A stretch of DNA of 64,000 nt from Flavobacterium phycosphaerae (GCF_010119235.1 NZ_JAAATZ010000001.1:2634501-2698500); one strand, 5' to 3'; shown: positions 16,617-28,096, counted from the stretch's first letter. The notes: generated from the letters alone by a model not told the origin. Program-made: numbers and translations.

Positions 16617-19160
16617 TTATTTTGTAGGCTTTTCTGCTTTTTGAATGGTAACGGTCAACTCTTGTGTTGTTTCGTCTAAATCCATAAATATTTCATCGCC
16701 TGATGCTATTTTAGAAGTAATAATTTCTTCGGCTAAAGCATCTTCTACATATTTTTGAATCGCCCTTTTTAAAGGACGCGCTCCAAACTGTTTGTCAAAA
16801 CCTTTCTCCGCTATAAACGCTTTGGCTTTGTCGGAAAGGTTTAGTTTGTATCCCAATTCGGCTACACGAGCGTACAACTTTTTCAATTCGATTTCGATAA
16901 TTAAATCGATGTCGTGTTTCTCCAAAGCGTTGAATACAATCACATCGTCAATTCGGTTTAAGAATTCAGGCGCAAAGGTTTTCTTCAAAGCGTTTTCAAT
17001 GATACTTTTCGAATTGTCATCGGCTTGTGAAATTTTGGCCGCGGTACCAAAACCAACTCCTTGTCCGAAGTCTTTCAACTGACGAGCTCCTACATTGGAA
17101 GTCATTATAATAATGGTATTTTTGAAATCGATTTTTCTTCCTAAACTATCAGTCAGGTAACCATCATCTAAAACCTGCAGCATCATGTTGAATACATCCG
17201 GGTGTGCTTTTTCGATTTCGTCTAATAAAACTACACAGTATGGTTTTCTTCGAACTTTCTCGGTCAATTGTCCGCCTTCTTCATAACCAACGTATCCCGG
17301 AGGTGCACCGATTAAACGAGAGATGGCAAATTTCTCCATATACTCGCTCATGTCAATACGGATTAAAGCATCTTCAGAGTCGAATAATTCTTTGGCTAAA
17401 ACTTTGGCCAATTGTGTTTTACCCACACCGGTTTGTCCTAAGAAAATGAAAGAACCAATTGGGCGATTCGGATCTTTCAATCCGGCACGGTTTCTTTGAA
17501 TGGAACGGGCGATTTTTAATACCGCTTCGTCTTGTCCGATTACTTTCCCTTTAATCAATTCGGGTAAATGAGCCAGTTTATTGCTTTCGGTTTGGGCAAT
17601 ACGATTTACCGGAATTCCGGTCATCATCGATACTACATCGGCAACGTTGTCTTCGGTAACGCGAATTCTGTTGCTTTTAGAATCTTCTTCCCATTGCTCT
17701 TGCGCTATTCCTAAGTCTTTTTCCAAACGTTTTTCATCGTCACGTAACTTGGCCGCTTCTTCGTATTTCTGTTTTTTTACCACCGAATTTTTCAATTCAC
17801 GTACTTCTTCTAATTGACGCTCTAAGTCCAAAATTTGTTTAGGGACATCAATATTGGTAATGTGAACACGAGAACCTGCTTCGTCTAAAGCGTCAATAGC
17901 TTTGTCCGGAAGGAAGCGTTCTGACATGTATCGGTTCGTTAACTTCACACAAGCTTCAATCGCTTCGTCAGTGTAAATTACGTTATGATGATCTTCGTAT
18001 TTGTTTTTGATGTTGTTCAAAATCGTAATGGTTTCTTCTACCGAAGTAGGCTCTACTATTACCTTTTGAAAACGTCTCTCTAAAGCACCGTCTTTCTCAA
18101 TATATTGTCGGTACTCATCCAAAGTGGTAGCACCGATACATTGTATTTCGCCACGCGCTAAAGCCGGTTTAAACATGTTCGAGGCATCTAATGAACCTGT
18201 AGCGCCACCGGCCCCAACAATAGTATGGATTTCGTCAATGAATAAAATAATGTCGTCGTTTTTCTCTAACTCATTCATTACGGCTTTCATTCTTTCTTCA
18301 AATTGCCCACGGTATTTGGTACCGGCAACTAAGGAAGCTAAATCAAGTGTTACGACTCTTTTGTTAAAAAGGATACGCGACACTTTCTTTTGAATGATGC
18401 GTAGTGCTAATCCTTCGGCTATGGCCGATTTACCCACACCCGGTTCACCAATCAGTAACGGATTGTTTTTCTTTCTACGGCTCAAAATTTGAGAAACACG
18501 TTCTATTTCTTTTTCGCGACCTACTACCGGGTCGAGTTTACCTTCTTCTGCTAATTCGGTTAAATCACGGCCAAAGTTATCCAAAACCGGAGTTTTTGAT
18601 TTCTTGTTCGTTTTATTCGCCGGATTATTGAAACTGCCTTCTTTCAAACTGTCATCTTGACCTGAATCGTCATTGTACGATTCGTTTTTAGGCAGGTTGT
18701 CCATGAAATCTTCTTCGTTCGGTGTCATATTTAAGTATTGTTCTTTAACTACGTTATAGTCTATTTTAAGTCTATGCAGCAGTTTGGTTGTTGGATCATT
18801 TTCATTTCTTAGTATACACAAAAGTAAATGAGCCGTACTGATTGAAGTGGCTTGGAATACTTTGGCTTCTAAGAACGTAGTTTTTAAAGCGCGTTCCGCT
18901 TGACGAGTCAAGTGTAAATTTTTCTTTTCGTTGCTTATTTCAACATTCGGGTTGGCAGGGCTTAATACCTCTACTTTTTTACGCAAATGTTCCAAATCAA
19001 TTGACAGGTTATTTAAAATAGCAATCGCTTTACCGTTTCCATCTCTTAAGATACCAAGCATCAGATGTTCCGTTCCAATGAAGTCGTGGCCTAAACGCAG
19101 TGCCTCTTCCTTACTGTAAGTGATTACATCTTTGACTCTTGGTGAAAAGTTATCATCCAT
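16617..19160 (-). CDS. clpC: ATP-dependent Clp protease ATPase subunit ClpC
   Basis: An 847-residue AAA+ unfoldase that feeds proteins to ClpP. The N-terminal double Clp repeat spans 1-140. NBD1 has Walker [10 protein letters not shown] short middle domain includes a UVR-like motif ([18 protein letters not shown]), which separates ClpC from ClpB. NBD2 has Walker A GQTGVGKT, and the ClpP-contact region and C-terminal D2-small domain follow. The start [13 protein letters not shown] is the canonical one. It is divergent from gyrA across 264 bases and preceded by a sigma-54-like site (19208-19223), a feature shared with clpB and dnaK. No mcsA, mcsB or ctsR is adjacent, unlike in Firmicutes. Confidence 0.97.
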   Translation of the reverse strand: MDDNFSPRVKDVITYSKEEALRLGHDFIGTEHLMLGILRDGNGKAIAILNNLSIDLEHLRKKVEVLSPANPNVEISNEKKNLHLTRQAERALKTTFLEAKVFQATSISTAHLLLCILRNENDPTTKLLHRLKIDYNVVKEQYLNMTPNEEDFMDNLPKNESYNDDSGQDDSLKEGSFNNPANKTNKKSKTPVLDNFGRDLTELAEEGKLDPVVGREKEIERVSQILSRRKKNNPLLIGEPGVGKSAIAEGLALRIIQKKVSRILFNKRVVTLDLASLVAGTKYRGQFEERMKAVMNELEKNDDIILFIDEIHTIVGAGGATGSLDASNMFKPALARGEIQCIGATTLDEYRQYIEKDGALERRFQKVIVEPTSVEETITILNNIKNKYEDHHNVIYTDEAIEACVKLTNRYMSERFLPDKAIDALDEAGSRVHITNIDVPKQILDLERQLEEVRELKNSVVKKQKYEEAAKLRDDEKRLEKDLGIAQEQWEEDSKSNRIRVTEDNVADVVSMMTGIPVNRIAQTESNKLAHLPELIKGKVIGQDEAVLKIARSIQRNRAGLKDPNRPIGSFIFLGQTGVGKTQLAKVLAKELFDSEDALIRIDMSEYMEKFAISRLIGAPPGYVGYEEGGQLTEKVRRKPYCVVLLDEIEKAHPDVFNMMLQVLDDGYLTDSLGRKIDFKNTIIIMTSNVGARQLKDFGQGVGFGTAAKISQADDNSKSIIENALKKTFAPEFLNRIDDVIVFNALEKHDIDLIIEIELKKLYARVAELGYKLNLSDKAKAFIAEKGFDKQFGARPLKRAIQKYVEDALAEEIITSKIASGDEIFMDLDETTQELTVTIQKAEKPTK

Positions 19161-19207
19161 ATAGTATATGATTTGTATTGTAAATTTAGTTATAATGGCT
19201 GATTATT

Positions 19208-19250
19208 ACAAAAATCATTCCTGCTAAATGTACTGTCAGCTAATTGACAA
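19208..19250 (-). promoter_or_regulatory. Candidate -24/-12 promoter of clpC with upstream dyad
   Basis: On the minus strand CAGGAATGATTTTTGT (19208-19223) has GG and GT separated by 10 bases, as upstream of clpB and dnaK. Immediately upstream lies the dyad TGTCA-N6-TGACA (19234-19249). The sigma factor is inferred, not shown. Confidence 0.4.
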
Positions 19251-19332
19251 AAAAAAAGCCAATAATGAAAGTAGGGTTAGCGGTTATTTATTAACCAAAA
19301 AAAGCCCCTATTTTGTTAATAAATCATTGAAA

Positions 19333-19361
19333 TTTGTGATTGAAAAACCCTTGTATTTTTG
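19333..19361 (+). promoter_or_regulatory. gyrA promoter (TTTG-N17-TATTTTTG)
   Basis: A -33 element TTTG (19333-19336) and a -7 box TATTTTTG (19354-19361) are separated by 17 bases, about 64 bases before the gyrA ATG. This fits the Bacteroidota housekeeping consensus. Confidence 0.5.
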
Positions 19362-19424
19362 TCAAATAACCTATATTAGCACGTTTTGAATTTGAACTAA
19401 TTTTTTATTAATAATTTATAAAAT

Positions 19425-21983
19425 ATGTCTGACGGAGAAAGGTTAATTCCGATTAACATCGAAGATGAAATGAAATCAGCTTACATCGATTATTCGATGT
19501 CTGTAATTGTCTCAAGAGCACTGCCTGACGTGCGTGATGGTTTAAAGCCAGTACACCGAAGAGTGTTATACGGAATGTATGATTTAGGAGTTTTTTCAAA
19601 CAGAGCTCATAAAAAATCCGCAAGAATTGTTGGAGAAGTATTAGGTAAATATCACCCACACGGTGACACCTCGGTTTATGATGCCATGGTTCGTATGGCG
19701 CAAGAATGGAGTTTACGTTACTTATTGATTGACGGTCAGGGTAACTTTGGTTCGGTTGACGGCGATAGCCCTGCGGCTATGCGTTATACGGAAGCCAGAA
19801 TGAAAAAGATGTCAGAAGACATAATGGCAGATATCGACAAAGAAACGGTAGATTTCCAATTGAACTTTGACGATACGTTGTATGAGCCAAAAGTAATGCC
19901 AACCCGAGTTCCGAATCTTTTGATAAACGGAGCCTCAGGTATTGCGGTAGGTATGGCTACTAACATGGCACCTCACAATTTGACTGAAGTTATCGATGGT
20001 ACTTTAGCATACATTGATAATAATGATATAGAAATTGATGAATTAATCACACACATCAAAGCTCCTGATTTCCCTACGGGTGGAGTTATTTATGGGTATG
20101 AAGGTGTTCGTGAAGCTTTCAAAACAGGACGTGGCCGTATTGTCATTCGTGCTAAAGTTGGCTTTGAAGAATCTAACGGAAGAGAAGCTATTGTCGTTTC
20201 TGAAATTCCATACCAAGTTAATAAGGCTGACATGATTAAGAAAACAGCCGACTTAATTAATGAAAAGAAGATCGAAGGGATTTCCAATATTCGTGACGAA
20301 TCGGACAGAAGCGGTATGCGTATCGTGTATGAACTAAAACGTGATGCGGTACCGAATGTAGTGTTGAATACCCTTTATAAGTATACTCAACTACAGTCTT
20401 CTTTCAGTGTGAATAACATTGCACTAGTAAACGGAAGACCACAAATGCTGAATGTAAAAGAATTGATTCACTATTTCGTAGAGCACCGTCACGATGTTGT
20501 AGTAAGAAGAACACAATTTGAATTACGCAAAGCAGAAGAAAGAGCTCATATCTTAGAAGGTTTAATTATTGCTTCAGACAACATTGATGAAGTAATTGCC
20601 TTGATTCGTTCTTCCAAAGACGGTGATGAAGCTCGTGCCAAGTTAATAGAAAGATTTAATTTGTCTGATATTCAAGCTCGTGCCATTGTAGAGATGCGTT
20701 TACGTCAATTAACCGGTCTGGAACAAGACAAGTTAAGAGCGGAGTACGAAGAAATCATGAAATTAATTCAACGCTTGAAAGATTTATTGGCAAGCAAAGA
20801 ATTGAGAATGGAATTGATTAAAGAAGAATTAATCGAAATCAGAGATAAATATGGTGATGCTCGTCGTTCTCAGATTGAATATTCAGGAGGCGATGTAAGT
20901 ATCGAAGATTTGATTGCCGATGAGAATGTTGTGATTACCATTTCGCATGCCGGTTATATTAAACGTACTAACTTATCAGAATACAAAACGCAGAATAGAG
21001 GAGGCGTTGGACAAAAAAGTGCCGGAACCAGAGATCAGGATTTCTTAGAACATTTGTTTGTAGCAACCAACCACCAGTACTTGTTGTTCTTTACTCAAAA
21101 AGGAAAATGTTTCTGGATGCGTGTCTACGAAATTCCGGAAGGAAGCAAAACAAGCAAAGGGCGTGCTATTCAAAACTTAATCAACATTGAAAGTGATGAT
21201 AAAGTTAAAGCCTTCATTTGTACTCAAGATTTAAAAGACGAAGACTACATCAACAGTCACTATGTAATTATGGCAACCAAGCAAGGTCAAGTGAAGAAAA
21301 CGCCATTGGAGCAATATTCACGTCCGCGTCAAAACGGAATCAACGCCATTACCATCAGAGAAGATGATGAGCTATTAGAAGCTAAACTAACGAATGGTGA
21401 AAGCCAAGTGTTAGTAGCTGTAAAATCAGGAAAGTTAGTTCGTTTTGAAGAAGAAAAAACGCGTCCGATGGGAAGAACGGCTTCCGGAGTTCGCGGAATT
21501 ACTTTGGCCGATGATAAAGATGAAGTAATCGGAATGGTTTCTGTTAACAAAGACGATATCAATGACACTCAATTATTGGTTGTTACTGAAAACGGTTACG
21601 GTAAAAGAACCAAATTGGTAGATGAAGACGGGGAAGATGTTTACCGTATCACTAACAGAGGTGGAAAAGGAGTCAAAACTTTAAACATTACTGAAAAAAC
21701 CGGAGCACTTATTTCTATTAACGCCGTAACGGATGAAGATGATTTAATGATTATCAACAAATCAGGATTGACCATTAGAATGGAAGTGTCTGATTTGAGA
21801 GTTATGGGAAGAGCTACCCAAGGGGTTCGTTTAATTAATATTAAAGGAAACGATTCCATTGCCGCTGTAACCAAAGTAATGAAAGAAGATGAAGAAGATG
21901 TGGTTGAAGGAGAATTCGAAAGCAACGATGATGTCACTGATGTTAGCGATGCAACCGAAACTTCAGACGACACACAAGAATAA
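19425..21983 (+). CDS. gyrA: DNA gyrase subunit A
   Basis: The breakage-reunion subunit of gyrase, which introduces negative supercoils with GyrB. The 852-residue protein has the full winged-helix/tower region, the active-site tyrosine Y121 in [10 protein letters not shown], and six C-terminal beta-pinwheel blades with the GyrA-box QNRGGVGQK. The quinolone-determining loop reads [10 protein letters not shown]. The residue equivalent to E. coli Ser83 is threonine (T82) and Asp87 is kept (D86), so this is not an obvious resistance allele. The acidic C-terminal tail is common in this group. A TPR protein gene follows after 19 bases, probably co-transcribed. Confidence 0.98.
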   Translation: MSDGERLIPINIEDEMKSAYIDYSMSVIVSRALPDVRDGLKPVHRRVLYGMYDLGVFSNRAHKKSARIVGEVLGKYHPHGDTSVYDAMVRMAQEWSLRYLLIDGQGNFGSVDGDSPAAMRYTEARMKKMSEDIMADIDKETVDFQLNFDDTLYEPKVMPTRVPNLLINGASGIAVGMATNMAPHNLTEVIDGTLAYIDNNDIEIDELITHIKAPDFPTGGVIYGYEGVREAFKTGRGRIVIRAKVGFEESNGREAIVVSEIPYQVNKADMIKKTADLINEKKIEGISNIRDESDRSGMRIVYELKRDAVPNVVLNTLYKYTQLQSSFSVNNIALVNGRPQMLNVKELIHYFVEHRHDVVVRRTQFELRKAEERAHILEGLIIASDNIDEVIALIRSSKDGDEARAKLIERFNLSDIQARAIVEMRLRQLTGLEQDKLRAEYEEIMKLIQRLKDLLASKELRMELIKEELIEIRDKYGDARRSQIEYSGGDVSIEDLIADENVVITISHAGYIKRTNLSEYKTQNRGGVGQKSAGTRDQDFLEHLFVATNHQYLLFFTQKGKCFWMRVYEIPEGSKTSKGRAIQNLINIESDDKVKAFICTQDLKDEDYINSHYVIMATKQGQVKKTPLEQYSRPRQNGINAITIREDDELLEAKLTNGESQVLVAVKSGKLVRFEEEKTRPMGRTASGVRGITLADDKDEVIGMVSVNKDDINDTQLLVVTENGYGKRTKLVDEDGEDVYRITNRGGKGVKTLNITEKTGALISINAVTDEDDLMIINKSGLTIRMEVSDLRVMGRATQGVRLINIKGNDSIAAVTKVMKEDEEDVVEGEFESNDDVTDVSDATETSDDTQE

Positions 21984-22002
21984 TTTTTAAATAAAATACC
22001 AC

Positions 22003-23325
22003 ATGAAAATTAAACACATTGTATTGGCTTCAACAATACTAGTTTCTGTTTCAACTTATGCTCAAAAGGATGAGCTGAAGGCTTTGAAGAGAATATATGC
22101 CAAAGATGAAATCAAAGGAAATGATTTAACAGAGTATAAAGCTTTAGTGACCAAAGTTCAGCCATTGGCTACTGAAGAGGGAGATAAAGTCTACGCCGTT
22201 TTTTATAAGGTCATGACTCCGGTTTTAGAATCGTTAGCGATTGATCAGACCATGACACCTATTCAGATTCAGGCTGCCTTGATGAAATTAGCTAACCCAA
22301 AAGCCATAGCTGATTTGGCAACCGGCTTGAATGCTACTTTGGATTATGAAAAGAAGACTGGTAAAAAGGTTTATACTGATGATATTAATGAAACCATTAC
22401 AGCATTTAAACCACAACTTGTAAATCTGGCTGTAGGCTTAGGGAATGCTAAGCAGTACAAAGAAGCCGGAGACGTTTTATATGCTATTTATCAATTGGAT
22501 AAAAAAGATCAGGAAAAATTATTCTACGCCGCCAGCTATGCCGTAAATGGTCAAGATTATGATAAAGCCTTGGATTATTACAATCAGTTAAAAGGACTTA
22601 ATTATACCGGTGAAGGCACTGTATATTGGGCGACTAACAAAGCTTCTAAACAAGAAGAAACTTTTCCGTCAAAAGTGGAAAGAGATTTATACTTGAAATC
22701 CGGTACACATGAGAAACCACGTGATGAAAAATTGGAATCAAAAAGAGGCGAGATTTTTAAAAATATTGCTTTAATTCTGGTGCAACAAGGCAAAACAGAG
22801 GAAGCCAAAAAGGCCGTTACTGAAGCTCGTAAAGCTAGCCCTGAAGACGATTCGTTATTGTTAACAGAGTTGGATTTATATTTAAAAATCAAAGATTACG
22901 ATACTTACACAAGATTAGTAAATGAAGCATTAGAAAAAAATCCGACGAATGTTGATTTACTTTATAATTTGGGTGTTATCAGTGCAGACAGAGGTAAATT
23001 AGACGAAGCAGAGAAATACTATAAAAAGGCTTTGGAAGTTAACCCTAATTATTTCAATGCTAATTTAAATTTGGCCGAACTAAAATTAAGAGCCGATGAG
23101 AAATGGGTTACCGAAATGAATAAATTAGGAACTTCAGACAAAGACAACAAACGATATGAAGTTTTGAAGGGAGAAAGAGATAAAAATTTCAAGTCAGTGT
23201 TGCCTTATCTTGAAAAAGCCTATGAGCTTGAGCCAGCCAATGAAGCCGCCAAAAAAACGTTATTGAGTGTATATAATGCTCTTGAAATGACTGATAAATA
23301 CAAAGCATTAAAAGCTAAACAATAA
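22003..23325 (+). CDS. Secreted/periplasmic TPR-repeat protein
   Basis: A 440-residue protein with a cleavable signal peptide (MKIKHIVLASTILVSVSTYAQ, cut after AQ at residue 21). The body is built of helical repeats; the clearest TPR units lie at about 300-355 (NPTNVDLLYNLGVISADRG, then LDEAEKYYKKALEVNPNY). TPRs mediate protein contacts, and no catalytic domain is visible. Co-transcription with gyrA is likely from the 19-base gap, but I know of no functional link. It ends at a bidirectional terminator. Confidence 0.9.
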   Translation: MKIKHIVLASTILVSVSTYAQKDELKALKRIYAKDEIKGNDLTEYKALVTKVQPLATEEGDKVYAVFYKVMTPVLESLAIDQTMTPIQIQAALMKLANPKAIADLATGLNATLDYEKKTGKKVYTDDINETITAFKPQLVNLAVGLGNAKQYKEAGDVLYAIYQLDKKDQEKLFYAASYAVNGQDYDKALDYYNQLKGLNYTGEGTVYWATNKASKQEETFPSKVERDLYLKSGTHEKPRDEKLESKRGEIFKNIALILVQQGKTEEAKKAVTEARKASPEDDSLLLTELDLYLKIKDYDTYTRLVNEALEKNPTNVDLLYNLGVISADRGKLDEAEKYYKKALEVNPNYFNANLNLAELKLRADEKWVTEMNKLGTSDKDNKRYEVLKGERDKNFKSVLPYLEKAYELEPANEAAKKTLLSVYNALEMTDKYKALKAKQ

Positions 23326-23341
23326 TCAGTTGATTCCAAAT

Positions 23342-23373
23342 AAAAAAACCATCCTAATTAGGATGGTTTTTTT
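23342..23373. terminator. Bidirectional terminator
   Basis: AAAAAAACCATCC-TAATTA-GGATGGTTTTTTT, with a T run on both strands. It separates the TPR gene from converging lpdA. Confidence 0.92.
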
Positions 23374-23388
23374 ATTTATACTTATATT

Positions 23389-24777
23389 TTATAAGTGAAT
23401 TACTTCGCCATAAGCATCAGCCACAGCTTCCATCACTGCTTCACTCATCGTTGGGTGTGGGTGAACCGCTTTCAGAATTTCGTGTCCGGTCGTTTCTAAT
23501 TTACGAGCTACAACTGCTTCTGCAATCATATCCGTAACACCAGCACCAATCATATGACAGCCTAACCATTCACCGTATTTAGCATCAAAAATAACTTTTA
23601 CAAAACCATCCGGAGTTCCGGCTGCTTTGGCTTTTCCTGAAGCGGTGAATGGGAATTTCCCTATTTTTAATTCGTATCCTTTTTCTTTGGCTTGTTTTTC
23701 AGTCATACCTACAGAAGCAATTTCAGGAGTGGCATAAGTACAACCCGGTATGTTTCCGTAATCTAAGGCTTCAACATGTAAACCGGCAATTTTTTCTACA
23801 CAAAGGATTCCTTCCGCTGAAGCCACATGAGCCAAAGCTTGTCCCGGAGTCACATCGCCAATGGCATAATAACCCGGTACATTGGTTTGGTAGAAATCAT
23901 TAACCAAAATTTTATCTTTATCGGTTTTAATTCCGGTTTCTTCTAGGCCAATATTTTCGATATTGGTTTTGATTCCAACAGCCGAAAGTAAAATATCAGC
24001 TTCTAAAACTTCTTCGCCTTTGGCTGTTTTTACAAATGCTTTTACACCGTTTCCTGTAGTGTCAATACGTTCAACAGAAGAATTAGTCATTACAGTAATT
24101 CCTGATTTCTTTAAAGAACGCTCAAATTGTTTTGAAATATCTTCGTCTTCAACCGGCACTACATTAGGCATAAACTCTACTATAGTCACTTCGGTTCCCA
24201 TCGAGTTGTAGAAATGAGCAAACTCAACACCAATAGCACCTGAACCTACAACAATCATTTTCTTTGGTTGCGAAGGTAATGTCATGGCTTGTCGGTATCC
24301 AATAACTTTTACACCATCTTGTGGTAAGTTTGGCAATTCTCTTGAACGGGCTCCGGTAGCGATGATGATATGGTCAGCAGTATACTCTGTTACTTTACCA
24401 TCAGCTGCAGTCACGTCAACTTTTTTACCTGGTTTCACTTTCCCAAAACCGTCAATAACATCGATTTTGTTTTTCTTCATCAAGAATTGAACCCCTTTGC
24501 TCATTCCGTCAGCCACACCACGAGAGCGGGCAATTACGGCATTAAAATCTTTGTCAAATTCTTTTACCGTCAAACCATAATCTGAAGCATGCTTTAGGTA
24601 ATCAAAAACCTGAGCCGATTTTAATAGCGCTTTGGTTGGAATACATCCCCAATTTAAACAAATGCCACCAAGGTTTTCTTTTTCTATTACGGCTACTTTA
24701 AAGCCTAATTGTGACGCACGGATAGCCGTAACATAACCGCCCGGACCACTTCCTAAAACAATAATATCGTATTTCAT
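23389..24777 (-). CDS. lpdA: Dihydrolipoyl dehydrogenase (E3)
   Basis: An FAD flavoprotein that reoxidises dihydrolipoamide in the pyruvate and 2-oxoglutarate dehydrogenase complexes and the glycine cleavage system. The 462-residue protein has the FAD motif GSGPGGYVTAIRA, the redox disulfide C40-x4-C45 in GGICLNWGCIPTK, the NAD motif VVGSGAIGVEF and the C-terminal His-Glu pair in HPHPTMSE. It stands alone, without E1 or E2 genes beside it, common for a shared E3. The next gene upstream (ABC transporter) is on the same strand 57 bases away. Confidence 0.97.
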   Translation of the reverse strand: MKYDIIVLGSGPGGYVTAIRASQLGFKVAVIEKENLGGICLNWGCIPTKALLKSAQVFDYLKHASDYGLTVKEFDKDFNAVIARSRGVADGMSKGVQFLMKKNKIDVIDGFGKVKPGKKVDVTAADGKVTEYTADHIIIATGARSRELPNLPQDGVKVIGYRQAMTLPSQPKKMIVVGSGAIGVEFAHFYNSMGTEVTIVEFMPNVVPVEDEDISKQFERSLKKSGITVMTNSSVERIDTTGNGVKAFVKTAKGEEVLEADILLSAVGIKTNIENIGLEETGIKTDKDKILVNDFYQTNVPGYYAIGDVTPGQALAHVASAEGILCVEKIAGLHVEALDYGNIPGCTYATPEIASVGMTEKQAKEKGYELKIGKFPFTASGKAKAAGTPDGFVKVIFDAKYGEWLGCHMIGAGVTDMIAEAVVARKLETTGHEILKAVHPHPTMSEAVMEAVADAYGEVIHL

Positions 24778-24834
24778 GAGTAAATAATTTCTAAAGATTT
24801 TGTGACTGCGAATTTAAGGATTTATTTTGAAAAT

Positions 24835-26589
24835 TTAGCTTTCAACAGCAAACTGTGAATCGTATAAATTTTTATAATAGCCTTGCGCTTTATTAACCAA
24901 TTCCTGATGGGTTCCTTCTTCAACAATTTGCCCTTTGTCCATCACAATAATTTTATCCGCTTTAATGATGGTAGCCAAACGGTGTGCAATAATGATGGAA
25001 GTACGGTTTTGCGTGATTCTTTCGGTAGCTTTTTGAATTAATTCCTCGCTGTAAGTATCAATGGAAGAAGTGGCTTCATCTAAAATTAAAATACTGGGAT
25101 TACTCACATAAGCCCGTAAAAAAGCAATCAATTGACGCTGTCCCGAAGAAAGCATAACCCCGCGTTCTTTTACGTCATAATCATAACCGCCCGGTAAACT
25201 TTTAATGAATTTATGCACGCCAATTTTCTTGGCCGCTTCTATCACATTTTCGCGGGTAATAGTGGGATTGTTAAGAGTAATATTGTTGTGAATAGTATCA
25301 GCAAAAAGAAATACATCTTGCAATACAATGGCAATCTGTTTGCGAAGGCTTTCCATTTGGAAGTCATTGATGTTTTGCTCATCTATAAAAATGGCTCCTG
25401 AATTGATTTCGTAAAAACGATTCAGCAAATTTATGATAGTTGATTTTCCGGCACCGGTAGCACCAACAATGGCAATAGTTTCTCCTGATTTTACATTCAG
25501 CGAAATCCCTTTTACTACTTCTTCATTATCAATATAGCTGAAACGAACATTTTCAAAGTGAATGTTTCCTTTAAAATGTCCGGCTATTTTGGTTCCGTCA
25601 AGTTGTACATCTTTATCGGTATCTAAAATATCAAACACTCTATTGGCTGAAATCATGCCCATTTGCATTTCATTGAACTTATCCGCAATCTGACGCAAGG
25701 GGTTGAACAACATGGCAATAAACATGGTGTACGAAAACAAATCTCCGAAAGTGGTGAACTTATCGCCGTCTAAAATATGAAATCCGCCATACAAGACCAC
25801 CGCAGCAAGTGTTAATGACGATATAATTTCGGCAATGGGAAAAAAGATAGAGTTGTAAAAAATGGTTTTTATCCAAGCCTTATTGTGTTTGCCGTTGATT
25901 TCTTTGAACTTTTCATATTCAATTTCTTCGCGATTGAAAAGCTGTACGATTTTCATTCCGGTTACTCTTTCCTGCACGAATGTATTCATATTGGCTACTT
26001 GGGTTCGTACTTCTTCAAAAGCAATCTGCATTTTTCGCTGAAAGATTCTTGTGATGTAAACCAAAATCGGCATGGCGATAATAACGATCCAAGTTAATCT
26101 CCAATTCATGAAAAACATAAAAAGCAATACGATAACCATTTTCATTAAATCACTAAAAATCATAAAAAGACCTTGGCTGAAAATACGGGCAATCTGTTCG
26201 ATATCAGAAACAGAGCGTGTCACTAATTGTCCCACCGGCGCATTGTCATAATACTTCATGCGGAAACTCAGCATGTGTTTGAATAACTTTGTTCGGATGT
26301 CTTTAATAATGTCTTGTCCCAGCCAGTTGGCCCAATACACAAAATAGAACTGTGAAAGGGTTTCCATCAACAATACAATTCCCATCATGGCTATATAGAA
26401 TAACAAACCGTGCTCGTCTTTCGGCTTGATATAGGAATCAACCGTGTGCTTCAATAAATAGGGGCGAAGGGCTGCAAAAACGGATAACGACACCGCAAAG
26501 AAAATAACACTGTAATACCTTTTTTTATAAGGCTTGGTGTATTTTAGAATACGTTTGAATAAATTAGTGTCGAATGCTTTTGCCTGCAT
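24835..26589 (-). CDS. ABC exporter, fused membrane and ATPase domains (MsbA-like)
   Basis: A 584-residue half-transporter expected to work as a homodimer in the inner membrane. Residues 1-320 form a type I exporter membrane domain with six helices. Residues 340-584 form the ATPase with Walker A GATGAGKST, Q-loop, signature LSSGQRQ, Walker B ILILDEATSS and the H-loop histidine in AHRLAT. The substrate is not predictable: MsbA-type lipid flipping and drug export look alike at this level. It begins two bases after truA, so the two form an operon. Confidence 0.93.
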   Translation of the reverse strand: MQAKAFDTNLFKRILKYTKPYKKRYYSVIFFAVSLSVFAALRPYLLKHTVDSYIKPKDEHGLLFYIAMMGIVLLMETLSQFYFVYWANWLGQDIIKDIRTKLFKHMLSFRMKYYDNAPVGQLVTRSVSDIEQIARIFSQGLFMIFSDLMKMVIVLLFMFFMNWRLTWIVIIAMPILVYITRIFQRKMQIAFEEVRTQVANMNTFVQERVTGMKIVQLFNREEIEYEKFKEINGKHNKAWIKTIFYNSIFFPIAEIISSLTLAAVVLYGGFHILDGDKFTTFGDLFSYTMFIAMLFNPLRQIADKFNEMQMGMISANRVFDILDTDKDVQLDGTKIAGHFKGNIHFENVRFSYIDNEEVVKGISLNVKSGETIAIVGATGAGKSTIINLLNRFYEINSGAIFIDEQNINDFQMESLRKQIAIVLQDVFLFADTIHNNITLNNPTITRENVIEAAKKIGVHKFIKSLPGGYDYDVKERGVMLSSGQRQLIAFLRAYVSNPSILILDEATSSIDTYSEELIQKATERITQNRTSIIIAHRLATIIKADKIIVMDKGQIVEEGTHQELVNKAQGYYKNLYDSQFAVES

Positions 26590-26591
26590 GG

Positions 26592-27329
26592 TTATGGTAG
26601 GTATTCGTATTCAATTTTGGTTAAATATAATCCGTGGGCGGGAACTGAAAACCCGGCTTTGCTGCGGTTTTTACTTTCAATTATTTTTTCGAAGTCGGCT
26701 AGACTAACTTTACCTAATCCAATATTAATCATCGTACCAACAATAGCCCGAACCATATTGCGCAGGAAACGGTCAGCCGAAATGGTAAATAGTAGTTTAG
26801 TACCGTTTTGTTGCCAATGGGCTTCAAAAATTACACAGTTAAAGGTTCGTACATCCGAATTGGTTTTTGAAAAGCATTCAAAATCAGTGTGCTTAAACAA
26901 CAACCCACAAGCTTCATTCATTTTGTCTAAATCCAGTTTGTTTTGGTACTGCCAACTGCCTTGGGACTCAAAAGCATCTTTGAAAGTATGTATGTGATAT
27001 TCATAAGTTCGTTTGGTAGCATCAAAGCGGGCATGGGCCTCATCGGCTACTTTTATGATGTCAAAAATGACAATGTCTTTCGGTAAAAAAGAATTAAGTT
27101 TATGAACTAGTTCTGCCGAATCAATTGGAGTATCGAAATCAAAATGCGCATACATTTGACGGGCATGAACACCGGTATCTGTTCTTCCGGCGCCCACAAT
27201 ATCAATTTCGGTTTTTAGTAAAACGGATAAAGCTTTGTTTAGTGTTTCCTGTACAGAACAAGCATCGGGCTGGTATTGCCAACCGTGGTAGTTTGTTCCG
27301 TTATAAGCTAATTCGATAAAATATCTCAA
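26592..27329 (-). CDS. truA: tRNA pseudouridine(38-40) synthase TruA
   Basis: Converts uridines 38-40 of the tRNA anticodon arm to pseudouridine. The 245-residue protein carries the catalytic aspartate D51 in GAGRTDTGVHA, the N-terminal YNGTNYHGWQ motif and the C-terminal FLRNMVRAIVGT segment. Length is typical. It heads a two-gene operon with the ABC exporter, and a -7 box lies 25 bases before its ATG. Confidence 0.96.
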   Translation of the reverse strand: MRYFIELAYNGTNYHGWQYQPDACSVQETLNKALSVLLKTEIDIVGAGRTDTGVHARQMYAHFDFDTPIDSAELVHKLNSFLPKDIVIFDIIKVADEAHARFDATKRTYEYHIHTFKDAFESQGSWQYQNKLDLDKMNEACGLLFKHTDFECFSKTNSDVRTFNCVIFEAHWQQNGTKLLFTISADRFLRNMVRAIVGTMINIGLGKVSLADFEKIIESKNRSKAGFSVPAHGLYLTKIEYEYLP

Positions 27330-27354
27330 GATGTTTATGCCAAATTTTAAGTGA

Positions 27355-27362
27355 CAAAGTTA
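27355..27362 (-). promoter_or_regulatory. -7 box TAACTTTG for truA
   Basis: Exact TAnnTTTG match on the minus strand, 25 bases before the truA start at 27329. Confidence 0.45.
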
Positions 27363-27408
27363 CAAAGTTTTTATGTTGGAGAAAGGTTAAAGTTTAGCTA
27401 GTTTTTGG

Positions 27409-28071
27409 TTACTTTTTCTTGGTCATTACTTTAAAAACAATTGGAAACACCATCATCCAAAGCATCGAAAGATTTTTCAATTCCGGTTGTGGAATAAGCA
27501 GGTACGTAATCATAATTAAAACCGCTGAAGCTGAAAAGCCAATGACCGCAATTTTTCGCTTTTGCAGTTCGGCCTTGTGTTCGCTTATATCAGTGTTTAA
27601 GCGTATGGAAGGCCTTTTTATTACGATGTAATGGTATAATACAAATTGGGCAATGACACAAAACAGAATCATAAAAAGATACATGAAAAAAGGAATCATT
27701 TGTCCCTTGGCACGAGTAATGAGTGTGGCGCTAAAAGGAAATAATCCGATAAAAAATAATAACAACATATTTCTAATCACTAAACCTTTGTCGTAATCTT
27801 TTAATAAACTGAACATTTTTAAATGCTGGTACCAAATAGCGCCAATGAAAATGAAGCTCACTATATAGGCCAAAAGCGTTGGTATTAGATGTAGCAAAGC
27901 TTTGGCTAATGTTTCGGTGGTTAACTCTTCGGTTTCCGGGATTTTTATTTCTATAGCCATCAAAGTGATTACTATGGCAAACACGGCATCACTAAACAAT
28001 ATCATACGTTCTAATTGAAATTCTTTCTTGATTTCGTCACGAGTAATCTCTTCGTTATCATTTGGTTTCAT
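27409..28071 (-). CDS. TMEM175/DUF1211-family potassium channel-like protein (second copy)
   Basis: A 220-residue multipass membrane protein of the same family as the one at 13864-14445. The pore helix reads ILFSDAVFAIVITLMAIEIKIPE, again with the FSD motif. It has an additional charged N-terminus (KPNDNEEITRDEIKKEFQLER) and about six helices. Bacterial TMEM175 proteins conduct K+. The two copies differ clearly in sequence outside the first helix, so this is an old duplication or separate acquisition. Its own -7 box lies upstream and no partner gene is linked. Confidence 0.88.
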   Translation of the reverse strand: MKPNDNEEITRDEIKKEFQLERMILFSDAVFAIVITLMAIEIKIPETEELTTETLAKALLHLIPTLLAYIVSFIFIGAIWYQHLKMFSLLKDYDKGLVIRNMLLLFFIGLFPFSATLITRAKGQMIPFFMYLFMILFCVIAQFVLYHYIVIKRPSIRLNTDISEHKAELQKRKIAVIGFSASAVLIMITYLLIPQPELKNLSMLWMMVFPIVFKVMTKKK

Positions 28072-28096
28072 GTTGAGTTTTTTTTGGTTAGTAACT

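Noticed and set aside
19500-19700. Quinolone-resistance allele in gyrA
   Set aside because: The Ser83 position is Thr, which is a normal residue in many susceptible bacteria, and the Asp87 equivalent is unchanged.
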